Assembly: GCA_001512965.1 (NCBI GenBank)
Contig: LFRW01000023.1
Coordinates: 2,030 to 56,242 of the forward strand
DNA from: Methanomicrobia archaeon DTU008
GTDB taxonomy: Archaea > Thermoplasmatota > Thermoplasmata > Methanomassiliicoccales > Methanomassiliicoccaceae
Length of the DNA stretch: 54,213 bases
Reading direction: 5' to 3'
Made by a program: the position numbers and the translations under genes. Every line of letters begins with the position of its first letter. Positions within the stretch are counted from its first letter, which is position 1. The notes under the pieces are model-generated. The model was given only the letters and a program-made list of their open reading frames with translations, was not told where the DNA came from and ran no database searches. This document shows positions 1 through 8,490 of this stretch, in pieces.

Positions 1-1
1 C

Positions 2-658
2 ATGACTAGGATGAGGATCGGCATCGTAGCATGTGACATATTGAAGAACGAGATCGAGGCATTGACCGCTGGCGACGAGGACATAGTCCATCGGGAATAT
101 CTCGAGTTCGCCCTTCACGTGTATCCTGAGGAGATGAGGCGGAAGGTGATCGAGGCCGTCGATCGTCTGGAGGGAAAGGTCGATGCCGTTTTCATCGGTT
201 ACGCGACCTGTCAATCCCTGGCCGCCCTGGACAAGGAGGTCAAGGTCCCATCGGTCATGCTGGAGGGCGATGACTGCATATGCGTGCTCATGGGCGCCCG
301 CAAGTATGCTGAGGCCAAGGCCGAATGCACCGGCACATGGTTCTCTTCCCCTGGCTGGGCCGAGCAAGGCATGGAGGCAGTGATAAAGGAACTGCACCTC
401 GACAGCATGATCGAGGAAGGCTATTCCCCCGAGTACTTCCTCGACATAATATTCGACGCCTACAAGAGATGCCTGTTCGTGGACACTGGCGTAGGCGACA
501 GGGAGGAGCTGCTGAAGAGATCGATAGATTTCGCACAACAGTTGAAGCTCCCTCATGGTTGTACCACAGGAACCCTGGAGAATCTGGAGAGCGCGATTCT
601 CCGCACCAAGCAGATAGCACGTGCGGTGGGAGGCGATGGGCACCAGAACGATTATTAA
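2..658 (+). CDS. DUF1638 family protein
   Basis: The protein has 218 residues and resembles the DUF1638 family, which is common in methanogens and often sits near corrinoid methyltransferase genes; its biochemical role is unknown. Visible family-like features are an N-terminal strand (RIGIVACDILKNEIEAL), a central stretch GYATCQSLAAL, and cysteines at VACD, ATCQS, DDCICV, AECTGTW, KRCLF and HGCTTG that could bind a metal or form a redox site. The ATG at 2 lies at the window edge and a second ATG sits at 11, so the true start could be either one or lie outside the window. It ends in TAA and the next gene starts 75 bases later. The family call is by recognition and any methyltransferase link is inference. 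Confidence 0.7.
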   Translation: MTRMRIGIVACDILKNEIEALTAGDEDIVHREYLEFALHVYPEEMRRKVIEAVDRLEGKVDAVFIGYATCQSLAALDKEVKVPSVMLEGDDCICVLMGARKYAEAKAECTGTWFSSPGWAEQGMEAVIKELHLDSMIEEGYSPEYFLDIIFDAYKRCLFVDTGVGDREELLKRSIDFAQQLKLPHGCTTGTLENLESAILRTKQIARAVGGDGHQNDY

Positions 659-733
659 TGGCAGGGGGATGAGGAAATAAAAATCAAATAGAGCGGCCAC
701 TGCCGCTTAGTCATATAACGTTGATGTGATCAG

Positions 734-2155
734 ATGTCTCAAGATTTTAGTTCACTAGGTATAGAAGAACCGATCCTGAGGGCGATAGAACGGATGGGAT
801 TCGAGGAACCGACCCCCGTGCAGGTGGAGACGATACCGCTGCTGCTGAAGGGGAGGGACGTCATCGCCCAGGCCCAGACCGGAACGGGCAAGACGGCAGC
901 TTTCGGAATACCGATCGTGCAGGCCATCGAACGGCAGGGCAAGGCTCCGTCCGCCCTCATCCTCTGCCCCACAAGGGAGCTAGCGGTTCAGGTCTCCGAA
1001 GAGATCAATAGATTGGCCATGTTCAAGGACCTCAACACCCTGGCCATCTACGGCGGGGCGTCCATCGAGAATCAGATAGAGGCGCTGAGGCGCGGCGTGG
1101 ACATAGTCGCTGGCACACCGGGACGTGTCATCGACCACATCCATAGGGGGACCATCGACCTCGCTTCGGTCCGATTCATGGTGCTCGATGAGGCGGACCG
1201 CATGCTGGACATGGGTTTCATCGAGGACATCGACTACATCCTGTCCAAGGTGCCGAAGAAGAGGCAGACGATGCTGTTCTCCGCAACCATCCTCCCGGAG
1301 ATCCGGAGCATGGGGGAGAGGCATATGCACCGCCCTGCGACGGTGTCGGTGAGCGAGGACGACCTCATCCTGCCGAACACCAAGCAGATGTACTTCGCCA
1401 TCGGTCGGAAGAACAAGATCTGGGCCCTGTGCCGGGTGCTGGACAAGGAGAAGCCAAAGGCCATTGTGTTCGCGCAGACCAAGCATATGGTGGACATCAT
1501 CGAACAGCGGCTCAGATCATATGGCTATCCGGCGGCGGCGATCCACGGCGACCTCACGCAGGCGCGCCGGGAGAAGGTCCTGTCGGACTTCCGCTCAGGA
1601 AAGACCAAGGTACTGATCGCCACCGATGTGGCCGCTCGAGGTCTGGACATAGAAGGCGTCACTCATGTCATCAACTACGACATACCGGACAGTCCGGAGA
1701 CGTACGTTCACCGCATCGGTCGCACGGGAAGGGCCGGCAAGGAAGGAAAGGCGATCACCTTCGTCAGCGCCGACGAGATGCACCTGTTGGAAGCGGTGGA
1801 GCGTTTCACCGACCAGAAGCTCAAGCAGATCGAGGTGCCATCTGCCAAAGGGCGCAGCACCGGACAGGTCCGGCAGGTGCTGGACTTCGACGAGATGGCG
1901 GACATCTTCGGCATGGTGCGTTTCCAGCTGTCGCTAGGGCGAAAGGTCGTCCCCAGCATAGTGGACATCTCCGACTTCATCGTCCGTACGGCCAGGGTGA
2001 ACGATATCACCGTGGGTCACATCGACATAGGGGATGACCACACCATAGTGGAGATACACAAGGATGTGGCCATGAAGGTCCTGAGGGCTCTTAGACAGTC
2101 GAAGTACCATGGAAGGAGCTTCGAGGTCAAGCCCTTGCCCAGGGCTCGAAAGTGA
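734..2155 (+). CDS. DEAD-box RNA helicase with DbpA-like C-terminal RNA-binding domain
   Basis: The 473-residue cytoplasmic ATP-dependent RNA helicase has all the hallmark motifs in order: Q motif (FEEPTPVQVETIP), motif I AQTGTGKT, PTREL, GTPGR, motif II VLDEADRM, motif III SAT, and the C-terminal helicase motifs VAARGLDIEGV and HRIGRTGR. The last ~80 residues (RQVLDFDEMADIF to the end) look like the small DbpA/CsdA-type RNA-binding fold, which suggests action on rRNA or structured mRNA. Archaeal homologues are often cold- or ribosome-assembly-associated; which applies here cannot be told. The gene stands alone and ends 3 bases from the convergent small gene at 2159. Confidence 0.93.
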   Translation: MSQDFSSLGIEEPILRAIERMGFEEPTPVQVETIPLLLKGRDVIAQAQTGTGKTAAFGIPIVQAIERQGKAPSALILCPTRELAVQVSEEINRLAMFKDLNTLAIYGGASIENQIEALRRGVDIVAGTPGRVIDHIHRGTIDLASVRFMVLDEADRMLDMGFIEDIDYILSKVPKKRQTMLFSATILPEIRSMGERHMHRPATVSVSEDDLILPNTKQMYFAIGRKNKIWALCRVLDKEKPKAIVFAQTKHMVDIIEQRLRSYGYPAAAIHGDLTQARREKVLSDFRSGKTKVLIATDVAARGLDIEGVTHVINYDIPDSPETYVHRIGRTGRAGKEGKAITFVSADEMHLLEAVERFTDQKLKQIEVPSAKGRSTGQVRQVLDFDEMADIFGMVRFQLSLGRKVVPSIVDISDFIVRTARVNDITVGHIDIGDDHTIVEIHKDVAMKVLRALRQSKYHGRSFEVKPLPRARK

Positions 2156-2158
2156 CGC

Positions 2159-2473
2159 TCAACGCCACTTGGAATAACGATCCAGAAGGGCGCAGGAGTC
2201 GTCAGCGGCGATCTTGTCGATGACGCCCTGCTTCTCAATGTCCCTTATGTAGTCCTTCGTCTCGCGGATGGAGACTCGGGATGCCTTTGCGACGATGTTT
2301 GCAACCACCGTGGGAATGGTGCTCTTGTCCATGGGAGATGCGTTCAGTATCTCCCGGAGGTCGTACTTGAAAGAACCAACACGGTGAATGTTCAACATAG
2401 CTGTTCGGGGGGTCTGGGTCCGCGGCTTTGAACTGCCCGGACCTCCCCTGCGTTTGAATGTTCTCTTTGCCAA
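2159..2473 (-). CDS. Small basic protein with winged-helix-like C-terminus, function unknown
   Basis: The protein has 104 residues. The first ~22 are strongly basic and probably disordered (AKRTFKRRGGPGSSKPR). The rest looks like a compact helical or winged-helix unit ending LLDRYSKWR, with a helix-turn-helix-like stretch around VSIRETKDYIRDIEKQGVI. Size and basicity recall small ribosome-associated proteins such as S25e, but I do not recognise a family. The start is TTG at 2473, supported by a TATA-like element on the minus strand near 2505-2520 (CTATTAATAATGG). The ATG at 2398 is an alternative that would remove the basic tail. It may bind RNA or DNA, but that rests only on composition. Confidence 0.6.
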   Translation of the reverse strand: MAKRTFKRRGGPGSSKPRTQTPRTAMLNIHRVGSFKYDLREILNASPMDKSTIPTVVANIVAKASRVSIRETKDYIRDIEKQGVIDKIAADDSCALLDRYSKWR

Positions 2474-2580
2474 TATTATAACTCCGATGTATGAACAAGG
2501 ATGCCATTATTAATAGGTTGGTACCGACGATGAGCGGTCGAGGGCGCTGGACGTCTCGATTCAACGGCCTCTTCCCTCTA

Positions 2581-3246
2581 TCATCCTCCTCTCGTCGGGT
2601 CCTGCTCTTGATACCATTCCAGGGCTTCGTACACGTCCTCTCCGCTGCCATCAGGCCATAGCCTGTCAAGGACATAGATGTCCGCGTAGACCGATTGTAT
2701 CGGGAGGAAGCCGCTCAGGCGGGATCGTCCTCCCCAACGGATGATGAGGTCTATCGGGGACACATCGTGAGAGCCGAGGGTGCCCGTCCCCATAAGCATC
2801 TCGACGTCCCACTTCCAGCTGTAGTTGATGAGAAGGTTGATCTTCGTCCCGCCGCTGCCGAACACCGTTCGCTCCGTGTATTTCAACAGTTCCTCTGGGA
2901 ACATGGGAGAGCGGCTGTCACCGACCGCCCTCAGCTCAGCGTTCATCCTCTCAAGCCGGCGAACCGCCTCCACGCAGGCCTTCTGGAACTCATGTCTCTG
3001 ATCGGAAGGGCGACGGACGTTCTCCTTGGTGAAGCCATATATGCTCACCTCTTCTACCCCCAGGCGTTCGATCTCCTCCAGCACTCGGAACGCCGCATCC
3101 ACCCCGGGCAGGTAGCCACCCCCTCTCGGCAGGGACCTCTGGTCGGCCCATCTCCGGTTCCCATCCGGTATTATGCCCAGATGCCTGGGCATGCGAACGT
3201 ACCTTGCAGGTCTCTCGGCGAAAGCCTTCTTCGACCTCACGGACAT
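2581..3246 (-). CDS. uppS: Isoprenyl (undecaprenyl-type) diphosphate synthase, cis-prenyltransferase
   Basis: This cis-prenyltransferase condenses isopentenyl diphosphate units into a long-chain polyprenyl diphosphate, the archaeal lipid carrier for glycosylation. Family signatures are the HLGIIPDGNRRWA block that binds the allylic substrate (usually HxxxIMDGNGRWA), SIYGFTKENVRRP (STENW-like region), and the C-terminal RWGGRSRLSGFLPIQS...YADIYVLDRLWPD block matching RTGGExRLSNFLxWQ...E-LYFTxxLWP. At 221 residues it is somewhat short for the family (~240-260). The gene is monocistronic and divergent from the DUF3096 gene. Confidence 0.9.
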   Translation of the reverse strand: MSVRSKKAFAERPARYVRMPRHLGIIPDGNRRWADQRSLPRGGGYLPGVDAAFRVLEEIERLGVEEVSIYGFTKENVRRPSDQRHEFQKACVEAVRRLERMNAELRAVGDSRSPMFPEELLKYTERTVFGSGGTKINLLINYSWKWDVEMLMGTGTLGSHDVSPIDLIIRWGGRSRLSGFLPIQSVYADIYVLDRLWPDGSGEDVYEALEWYQEQDPTRGG

Positions 3247-3341
3247 CTCTCGGAACCCAGGTTATATCTCGTTTTCCGGACCGCTCGTTGGCCGCTCAAT
3301 ACTTTCTTATATACAACGCTCCAAAGAAAACCGAGATAACC

Positions 3342-3551
3342 ATGTCGTTCGATCCGATACTGGCGCTGATCGCTATCATCTTCGGGATACTGGTGATAGT
3401 GTTCGAGGACCTGCTGAGCTGGATTGTGGGCATCTTCTTCATCCTGGTCGGCCTATGGCTGCTATGGGACTATTACACCAAGAGGAGCCAGCCCGCGCGT
3501 GGATCTCAGAAAGGTCAACAATCCATGCCGCCATCCGAGGAAAGAAGGTGA
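3342..3551 (+). CDS. DUF3096 family small membrane protein
   Basis: The protein has 69 residues. ATG 3342 starts MSFDPILALIAIIFG, followed by one long or two close hydrophobic segments (ALIAIIFGILVIVF and WIVGIFFILVGLWLLW) around the DLLSWIVG core typical of DUF3096, and then a polar tail ending KRSQPARGSQ...SEERR. The reading frame stays open upstream, but ATG 3342 gives the conserved family length and follows a TATA-like element TTCTTATATACAA (about 3304-3316), predicting a near-leaderless mRNA. Function is unknown; the protein is expected in the cytoplasmic membrane. Confidence 0.72.
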   Translation: MSFDPILALIAIIFGILVIVFEDLLSWIVGIFFILVGLWLLWDYYTKRSQPARGSQKGQQSMPPSEERR

Positions 3552-3576
3552 AAAAGGAAAAGGGTTGGTAAGGGGT

Positions 3577-4872
3577 TTAACGCCTGCGAGGCCAGGTTCT
3601 GACCTCTTTTCCTTCCCTCTTTTTCTTCCGGCCGGTGACCAGTATGTCCTTCTTGAACAGGATCACCGCCACGGCCATCATTGCGCTGGCGAAGATGGCC
3701 TCGTACACGATGCCGGCCACCACCAGGGTGTAGTCGCCGAACATGAGGTTGTTCATCGCCATCATGGGGTGCGTGAACGGTATGGCGAACAGACCTGCCT
3801 GCACCGCCCCCGGAAGGGTGGCAAAGTCCTTCATCATGAGGACGAACATGGGGATCATGGCCAGGAAGGTGATGGGCATGGTGAGCGACTGGGCTGACTT
3901 GTAGTCGCGGGCGAAGACGCCGATCACCAGGCACAGCCCGAGGCCGGCCACCACGGCCAGGAACAGCGAGAGGCCGACCAGGACAAAGTCGAGCGTCTCC
4001 AGCCCGATGCCGTAGTCGGAAAGGTTCAGTCCGGCCGAGCCCTGCAGGCTGTTCAGGTAGCTGCTCATTCCCAGCATGTATATGAAGGCCATCAGCAGGC
4101 CCACCACGGCCGCCCCGCCCAGCTTGCCTATGACTATATGGGAGCGCTTCACCGGCATGGTGAGCAGCGTCTCCAGGGTCTTGTTCTCCTTCTCCAGCCC
4201 CATGGAGGCGATGACCGTCGATCCCGACATGATGATGACCATCAGGACGATGAGAGGCACCACCATGTTCTGCGACGAGAGGGTGGCGGAGATGGAGCTG
4301 GGCGATATGCCCTCCAACGTCTGGCCCTTGAAGGTGGTGGTCTCGTTCTTGATCGTGGGGTTGAGCGCGGTGGTCACGTTGACGCTCGCCCTCATGTCCT
4401 CGTTCTCCAGGATGTACATCGACAACATCTTGTCGGTGACGCCCAGCAGTCCGTCCAGGGAGGCGGACGAAATGGTGTCCAGCATGCCCGTGCCCTTCAT
4501 GATCCAGTAGACCCGTATGGTGCCGGACCTATTGGACTGGATGTCATCCCCGAAGCCCTGGGGGATGACCAGCAAGGCCGTCCCTCCGGCCGAGGACACC
4601 GCTTTCAGTCCCTCATCTATGTTGGCTATGTCGGTGCTCTTGTAAACGACATCGGACTCGCTGTCCAATATCATGGCCGTGTAGTTCGCCAGTTCGCTGT
4701 CGTCCTGTTGTATGATGCCTATGATGGGAGGCTTGCTCGCCTCTCCGCCCACGTCGCCCATGATGCCCCCGAGCGAACCGAACAGGATGGCCAGGACAAC
4801 GATCGGAAGTACGGTGGCAGGGGTCAGCAGTTCGCGGACCTCCTTGCTGAAGATGTTGGACAAGGGCCTCAT
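3577..4872 (-). CDS. ABC-2 type transporter permease (NatB-like)
   Basis: This 431-residue permease partners the ATPase encoded just upstream (4-bp ATGA overlap at 4869-4872). It has one N-terminal membrane segment (VLPIVVLAILFGSLGG), a large extracytoplasmic domain of about 170 residues (PPIIGIIQQDDSELANYT...), and then five to six membrane helices (VVPLIVLMVIIMSGSTVIASM, VVGLLMAFIYMLG, LDFVLVGLSLFLAVVAGLGL and others). That is the layout of ABC-2 exporters of the NatB/YhgE type. The motif EKENKTLETLLTMPVKRSHIVIGK is the usual ABC-2 signature. The substrate (Na+, drug or lipid) cannot be read from the sequence. Confidence 0.88.
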   Translation of the reverse strand: MRPLSNIFSKEVRELLTPATVLPIVVLAILFGSLGGIMGDVGGEASKPPIIGIIQQDDSELANYTAMILDSESDVVYKSTDIANIDEGLKAVSSAGGTALLVIPQGFGDDIQSNRSGTIRVYWIMKGTGMLDTISSASLDGLLGVTDKMLSMYILENEDMRASVNVTTALNPTIKNETTTFKGQTLEGISPSSISATLSSQNMVVPLIVLMVIIMSGSTVIASMGLEKENKTLETLLTMPVKRSHIVIGKLGGAAVVGLLMAFIYMLGMSSYLNSLQGSAGLNLSDYGIGLETLDFVLVGLSLFLAVVAGLGLCLVIGVFARDYKSAQSLTMPITFLAMIPMFVLMMKDFATLPGAVQAGLFAIPFTHPMMAMNNLMFGDYTLVVAGIVYEAIFASAMMAVAVILFKKDILVTGRKKKREGKEVRTWPRRR

Positions 4873-5576
4873 GGCGACACCGCCTTGACGAACACTTCCT
4901 CGATGTTGTCAGCATCGTACTTGTCCTTCAGCTCGGCCGGGGACCCCATCTCCACGACCCTGCCGTCAGCGATGAGGGCCAGGCGATCGCAGATGAGCTC
5001 CACCTCCAGCATGTTGTGCGAGGACACTATGATGGTGGTGCCATCCTTGGTGGTGTCCCGCACCGTCCTGCGCACATGCTGGGCGCTAATGACGTCCAAC
5101 CCCGACGTCAGCTCGTCCAGGATGGCCAACCGCGGCTTGAACATGAGCGCGCGGCTCACCAGCAGACGTCGGGTCATCCCCTTGCTGTACGTTTCGACCT
5201 TGTCATCTATTCGATCGGCAAGGTTGGACAGCGATATGCCGTAGTCGACCATCTTCTCGACGTCCTCGCCATTGCAGAAGAATCGAGCGATGAACTCCAG
5301 ATATCGCCTTCCAGTCAGGTTCTTGTACGCTCCTGCCTCCTCGGGGAGGTAGGAGATGATCTTGCGGATCTCATCGGTCTCGGTGACGAGGTCCTTGCCG
5401 AAGATGGTGGCCGTACCCGACGTCACTTGAAGAAGCGTGGAGAGCATCCGCATGGTGGTGGTCTTCCCGGCGCCGTTCGGACCGATCAGGCCGAACACCT
5501 CGCCCTCCTCGACCGAGAAGGTCACACCCTTGACCGCCTGAAAGGTCCCGAACGATTTGGTTAGGTCCTTTACCAT
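4869..5576 (-). CDS. ABC transporter ATP-binding protein (NatA-like)
   Basis: The 235-residue ATPase energises the permease at 3577-4872. Walker A is GPNGAGKT, the Q-loop is LPEEAGAY, the ABC signature is degenerate (YSKGMTRRL for LSGGQ), Walker B is PRLAILDELTSGLD, and the switch histidine is in SSHNM. Glu replaces Pro in the usual LDEPT motif (LDELT). The ATG at 5576 is preferred because a minus-strand TATA element at 5631-5643 puts the transcript start near 5606, downstream of an in-frame TTG at 5621; a CTG four codons before the ATG is also possible. Ends in a 4-bp overlap with the permease gene, so the two are co-translated. Confidence 0.87.
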   Translation of the reverse strand: MVKDLTKSFGTFQAVKGVTFSVEEGEVFGLIGPNGAGKTTTMRMLSTLLQVTSGTATIFGKDLVTETDEIRKIISYLPEEAGAYKNLTGRRYLEFIARFFCNGEDVEKMVDYGISLSNLADRIDDKVETYSKGMTRRLLVSRALMFKPRLAILDELTSGLDVISAQHVRRTVRDTTKDGTTIIVSSHNMLEVELICDRLALIADGRVVEMGSPAELKDKYDADNIEEVFVKAVSP

Positions 5577-5630
5577 AACTGCTTTCAGTTGAACACCTGC
5601 CCCGTGATACTTGACGGCCAATCAATTGGA

Positions 5631-5643
5631 CATTATATGAAAG
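5631..5643 (-). promoter_or_regulatory. TATA element of the ABC exporter operon
   Basis: Minus-strand CTTTCATATAATG. About 27 bases downstream falls near 5606, which excludes the TTG at 5621 as start of the ATPase and favours the ATG at 5576. Confidence 0.5.
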
Positions 5644-5656
5644 AATCGATGGGAGC

Positions 5657-5666
5657 GCTTATATCG
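5657..5666 (+). promoter_or_regulatory. TATA element of the DUF3243 gene
   Basis: GCTTATATCG is centred about 27 bases before the ATG at 5689, so the mRNA is predicted to be leaderless. It lies back-to-back with the ABC operon promoter. Confidence 0.5.
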
Positions 5667-5688
5667 TACCGACTGGCTAGTTTCCATC

Positions 5689-5988
5689 ATGAGGGAAGAG
5701 GCGGCGCAGACCGGTACGCGGCAGGCAGAGGCCTGCCTGAGAGCCATGAACTTCGTCCAGAACTGGGATGAATGGAGAGGGTCGTTGAGCGAGATGGTCC
5801 AGGCGGCTCGGGACATCGACCCCTCCGAGGCGCACGTGGTCGAGGTGGTGGAGGACATGATCGACTTCCTCTCCGAACGAATGTGCCCTGGTTCCCCGGA
5901 GGAGCGCATGATGAGGGAGCTGTGGGATACCGCCGATGAGGGCGAGCGCAAGGTCCTTGCACGTATGATCTTGAGGCTGCTCGATTAA
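5689..5988 (+). CDS. DUF3243 family protein
   Basis: This 99-residue soluble, acidic helical protein matches the DUF3243 (YmfJ-like) pattern: NWDEWRGSLSEMV near residue 25, then IDFLSERMCPGSPEERMMRELWDTADEGERKVLARMILRLL at the C-terminus, where P-x-EERxxxELW and the closing helix are diagnostic. The family is best known from Bacillus, so an archaeal member may reflect transfer, but this is not testable here. Function is unknown. Its TAA overlaps the convergent 2TM gene by 4 bases. Confidence 0.68.
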   Translation: MREEAAQTGTRQAEACLRAMNFVQNWDEWRGSLSEMVQAARDIDPSEAHVVEVVEDMIDFLSERMCPGSPEERMMRELWDTADEGERKVLARMILRLLD

Positions 5989-6257
5989 GGCCTCTGCCTT
6001 CTCATCTTCTCATATTCCCTCTCGGCTATCCTGTTCTTGTAGCCATGCCCGAAGAGGGTGCCCGCCCCATGCATCACGAGGCCGAACCCCCAGAAGAATG
6101 TTATGAACGCCGGCCATGGGAATCCGCCTCCGGAGAAGTACCACAGAAGCCACAGTCCTGCGTTGACGACCACGAAGGCGGTCAGGTGCATATAGAATCC
6201 GATCTTCTCCTCAGCGATGCGATAGGCTCTCTCTCTAAGCGCCCGGTCATCGTCCAT
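5985..6257 (-). CDS. 2TM domain-containing membrane protein
   Basis: The protein has 90 residues. A charged N-terminal helix (RALRERAYRIAEEKIGF) leads into two membrane segments (HLTAFVVVNAGLWLLWYF and FPWPAFITFFWGFGLVMHGAGTLFGHG), followed by a basic tail (REYEKMRRQRP). This is the 2TM domain pattern, including the conserved HL..FVVVN and WGxGL.xH...FG motifs. In bacteria such domains are often fused to LytTR regulators or histidine kinases; alone its role is unknown. Its stop overlaps the convergent DUF3243 gene. Confidence 0.75.
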   Translation of the reverse strand: MDDDRALRERAYRIAEEKIGFYMHLTAFVVVNAGLWLLWYFSGGGFPWPAFITFFWGFGLVMHGAGTLFGHGYKNRIAEREYEKMRRQRP

Positions 6258-6347
6258 GAATATATATTATCATATTTTAGGAAATAATCCTTTGCATCGC
6301 CTGCCATCAGGCAAGAGATTAATATGCATGCTTGGAAATGAAGTACC

Positions 6348-6971
6348 ATGAACAATCCTCCTGACATACAGCATCCCATGCGCGACGAGGCGTTCGAGTC
6401 GGCCATAGACCTTGCGCAGCACATCCTTGAGAACGCCAATGCCTACCATGCATTGGCCTCTGAGGATTTCCCCGGCCGCGACAGAATGCGCTTCGCCGTC
6501 CTGCTGGTCATGCTGGAGGAGGCGGGCAAGCTGTACAACATGGTCCGGGAATGCGAGAAGGCCGCGAAGTCGGATTATCTAAGCGTCAGGGTCGAGAACT
6601 ACGACGACAACTGTCTCAACGGACGCAGGGCCCTCGCCCAGATACTGGAAGAGCTGCGCGTCATCGACAAGGCGGGCCAGGTCCTGGGCGGGAAGGAGGC
6701 GGGGCAGTTGCCCGGGCCTGACTTCCTCCGGGAGGACTTCTGCACGCTGAAGGAGAGACTGCTGTACATGCCCCTTGACCGCTCCGCAAGGGACCTCTCC
6801 TTCATCCCCTCCGGGGAGCTCATGGACCGCCTGGCGGGGGCGGTGGAACACAACGCCCTGGCGGCGGGTGAATACCTTCACGACCTCGGAAAGGCGCTGG
6901 GGCTATGGATCACGCTCGAGCTCAAGCCCAGGAAGGGGGAGGGCGGGCCCCACTCCATCCGCTACGTCTAG
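6348..6971 (+). CDS. AbiV/HEPN-like helical protein
   Basis: The protein has 207 residues and is mostly helical. The segment AYHALASEDFPGRDRMRFAVLLVMLEEAGKLYNM resembles the core of the AbiV family (HEPN superfamily), in which a helix with the pattern LxxLALEExGK is diagnostic. AbiV blocks phage translation in Lactococcus, but most archaeal relatives are uncharacterised. A second helical half (DFLREDFCTLKERLLYMPLD...LAGAVEHNALAAGEYL) follows. No R-x4-6-H ribonuclease motif is obvious, so RNase activity is doubtful. It ends in TAG, which overlaps the TAG of the convergent ATP-grasp gene in a CTAG tetramer. No other defence genes are adjacent. Confidence 0.55.
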   Translation: MNNPPDIQHPMRDEAFESAIDLAQHILENANAYHALASEDFPGRDRMRFAVLLVMLEEAGKLYNMVRECEKAAKSDYLSVRVENYDDNCLNGRRALAQILEELRVIDKAGQVLGGKEAGQLPGPDFLREDFCTLKERLLYMPLDRSARDLSFIPSGELMDRLAGAVEHNALAAGEYLHDLGKALGLWITLELKPRKGEGGPHSIRYV

Positions 6972-8215
6972 GCGGAGTCCGCCTTCACCTCAACGGCCGA
7001 GCGCCCGCGCCGCATGGCGGACCTGGAGCCCCTGTCCCTCAGCAGGTCCACGGCAACCCTGGCCGCCTCCACCCCCAGCCCGGTATGTGCCAGGAAGGGC
7101 ATCATGTCGTCCCGGGCCAGGTATGCATGGCAGTCGGCCCTCAACCATGAGCGCACGAGGTCTGGCCACCTCATGGCGCCCCGGTTCCGATACCACCAGA
7201 ACGATCTGGCGTCCTCGAAGGCGTCCATCCACCTTATGCCATCTTGCCAGTCCGACGCATCTCCCACGTCCCCTCCCGTGACATCATCGTACTGTATCAG
7301 GGGGAAGTTCACCCCGGCATAGGTGGCCTGGATGTTCTGCGCCCACAACCTGGGGTTCAGCTCTATCATCATATATCTCCCGGTCCGCTGGTCCATCTTC
7401 AGCTCGACCGAGCCTATCCCCCTGTAGCCGATCGCATCGAGGAAGTCCAGCCCGATCCTCTGCGCCGTCTCGTCGTGTATGCTCTCCATGGTCGTCCCCA
7501 CCCCGAACTCGACCGGATGCTGGCGGATCTTCCTCGTGAGGAACAGGGCGCGCCTCTTGCCGTCCAGGCCGTAATATGCGCACACCTTGACGTGATTGGT
7601 GTTGGGGCCGTCGATGACCGTCTGCACCAATGCGTCCAGTCCGGCGCGGAAGACCTCTTCGTACCGCTCCATCAGCTCCTTCGGCCCCTTGACCTTGAAC
7701 CCCTTGTTCCCGAACACCGGGTGCCACAGGTGGGAATAATATGGCTTGATGAACGCCGGGTAGATGAGGCGGTCGGCGGCATCTTCGACCTCGGACATGT
7801 CCGAGGGGAAGAACGTCAGTGGGAGGGGGGCGCCGACCCTCATCGCCTCCTCGTACTGCGCCCGCTTGTTCACCATCCCGTCGAGGATGCGCCTTGATGG
7901 GATGCAGAAGCGATATCTCTCCTCCAGCTGCTCGCGGAAGCGGGAGAGGAACAGGACGAAGGCGTCGGAGGTGGGGAACAGCACGTCCTTCTCCCTGCCG
8001 CTGCGGCGGGACATCAGCGCATGGAGAGCATCCTCGGGTCGAGCGACCGGGTCGGGGACGATCAACGGCCGTGCGTAGCGGGACCTCAGACCAGCGGCAT
8101 CCGGCTGATGGTCCACAGCCACCACCTCCACGCCCTCTCGGCCCAGGCTGCGGATGGCGCCAAGGCCGTTGGGCGTGCTCACTCCAAGGATGTACGCGCG
8201 TGCCTCACGCCTCAT
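6968..8215 (-). CDS. ATP-grasp carboxylate-amine ligase-like protein
   Basis: The 415-residue protein has an N-terminal Rossmann-like region (YILGVSTPNGLGAIRSLGREG...VVAVDHQPDAAG), an ATP-grasp core (YPAFIKPYYSHLWHPVF, the ATP-binding lysine region) and the C-terminal metal/ATP site GIGSVELKMDQRTGRYMMIELNPRLWAQN, where E-x-NPR is the Mg-binding motif. Such enzymes join a carboxylate to an amine through an acyl phosphate; D-aspartate ligase and carbamoyl-phosphate-synthase-like proteins are the nearest relatives I recognise. The substrate is unknown. It lies downstream of the two cobQ-type genes on the same strand but 275 bases away. A strong ribosome-binding site (GGAGGTGG) precedes the ATG. 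Confidence 0.78.
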   Translation of the reverse strand: MRREARAYILGVSTPNGLGAIRSLGREGVEVVAVDHQPDAAGLRSRYARPLIVPDPVARPEDALHALMSRRSGREKDVLFPTSDAFVLFLSRFREQLEERYRFCIPSRRILDGMVNKRAQYEEAMRVGAPLPLTFFPSDMSEVEDAADRLIYPAFIKPYYSHLWHPVFGNKGFKVKGPKELMERYEEVFRAGLDALVQTVIDGPNTNHVKVCAYYGLDGKRRALFLTRKIRQHPVEFGVGTTMESIHDETAQRIGLDFLDAIGYRGIGSVELKMDQRTGRYMMIELNPRLWAQNIQATYAGVNFPLIQYDDVTGGDVGDASDWQDGIRWMDAFEDARSFWWYRNRGAMRWPDLVRSWLRADCHAYLARDDMMPFLAHTGLGVEAARVAVDLLRDRGSRSAMRRGRSAVEVKADSA

Positions 8216-8490
8216 GATGCCACCTCCGCCCGGGATCCGCCGATCTCAATGGCGATGTCGGTGTGGGCACATCTGCCTTACACTGCATCGACCATACCAC
8301 GGAGCCCGACCCTTTTATTGGTTGGCCATCGGCGGCCCGCTGACGTCACCGTCCTGGCCCGATGTGGCGTTTGGTCGAGGATCGATGCTGGACATCATCG
8401 ACCTGCGGTCCTCGATGCGCACCGAACGTTATCCCCTCATGATGGGCCCACGCCCGTTCATCGATGACGGGGATTCCGCATGCAGTCGCT

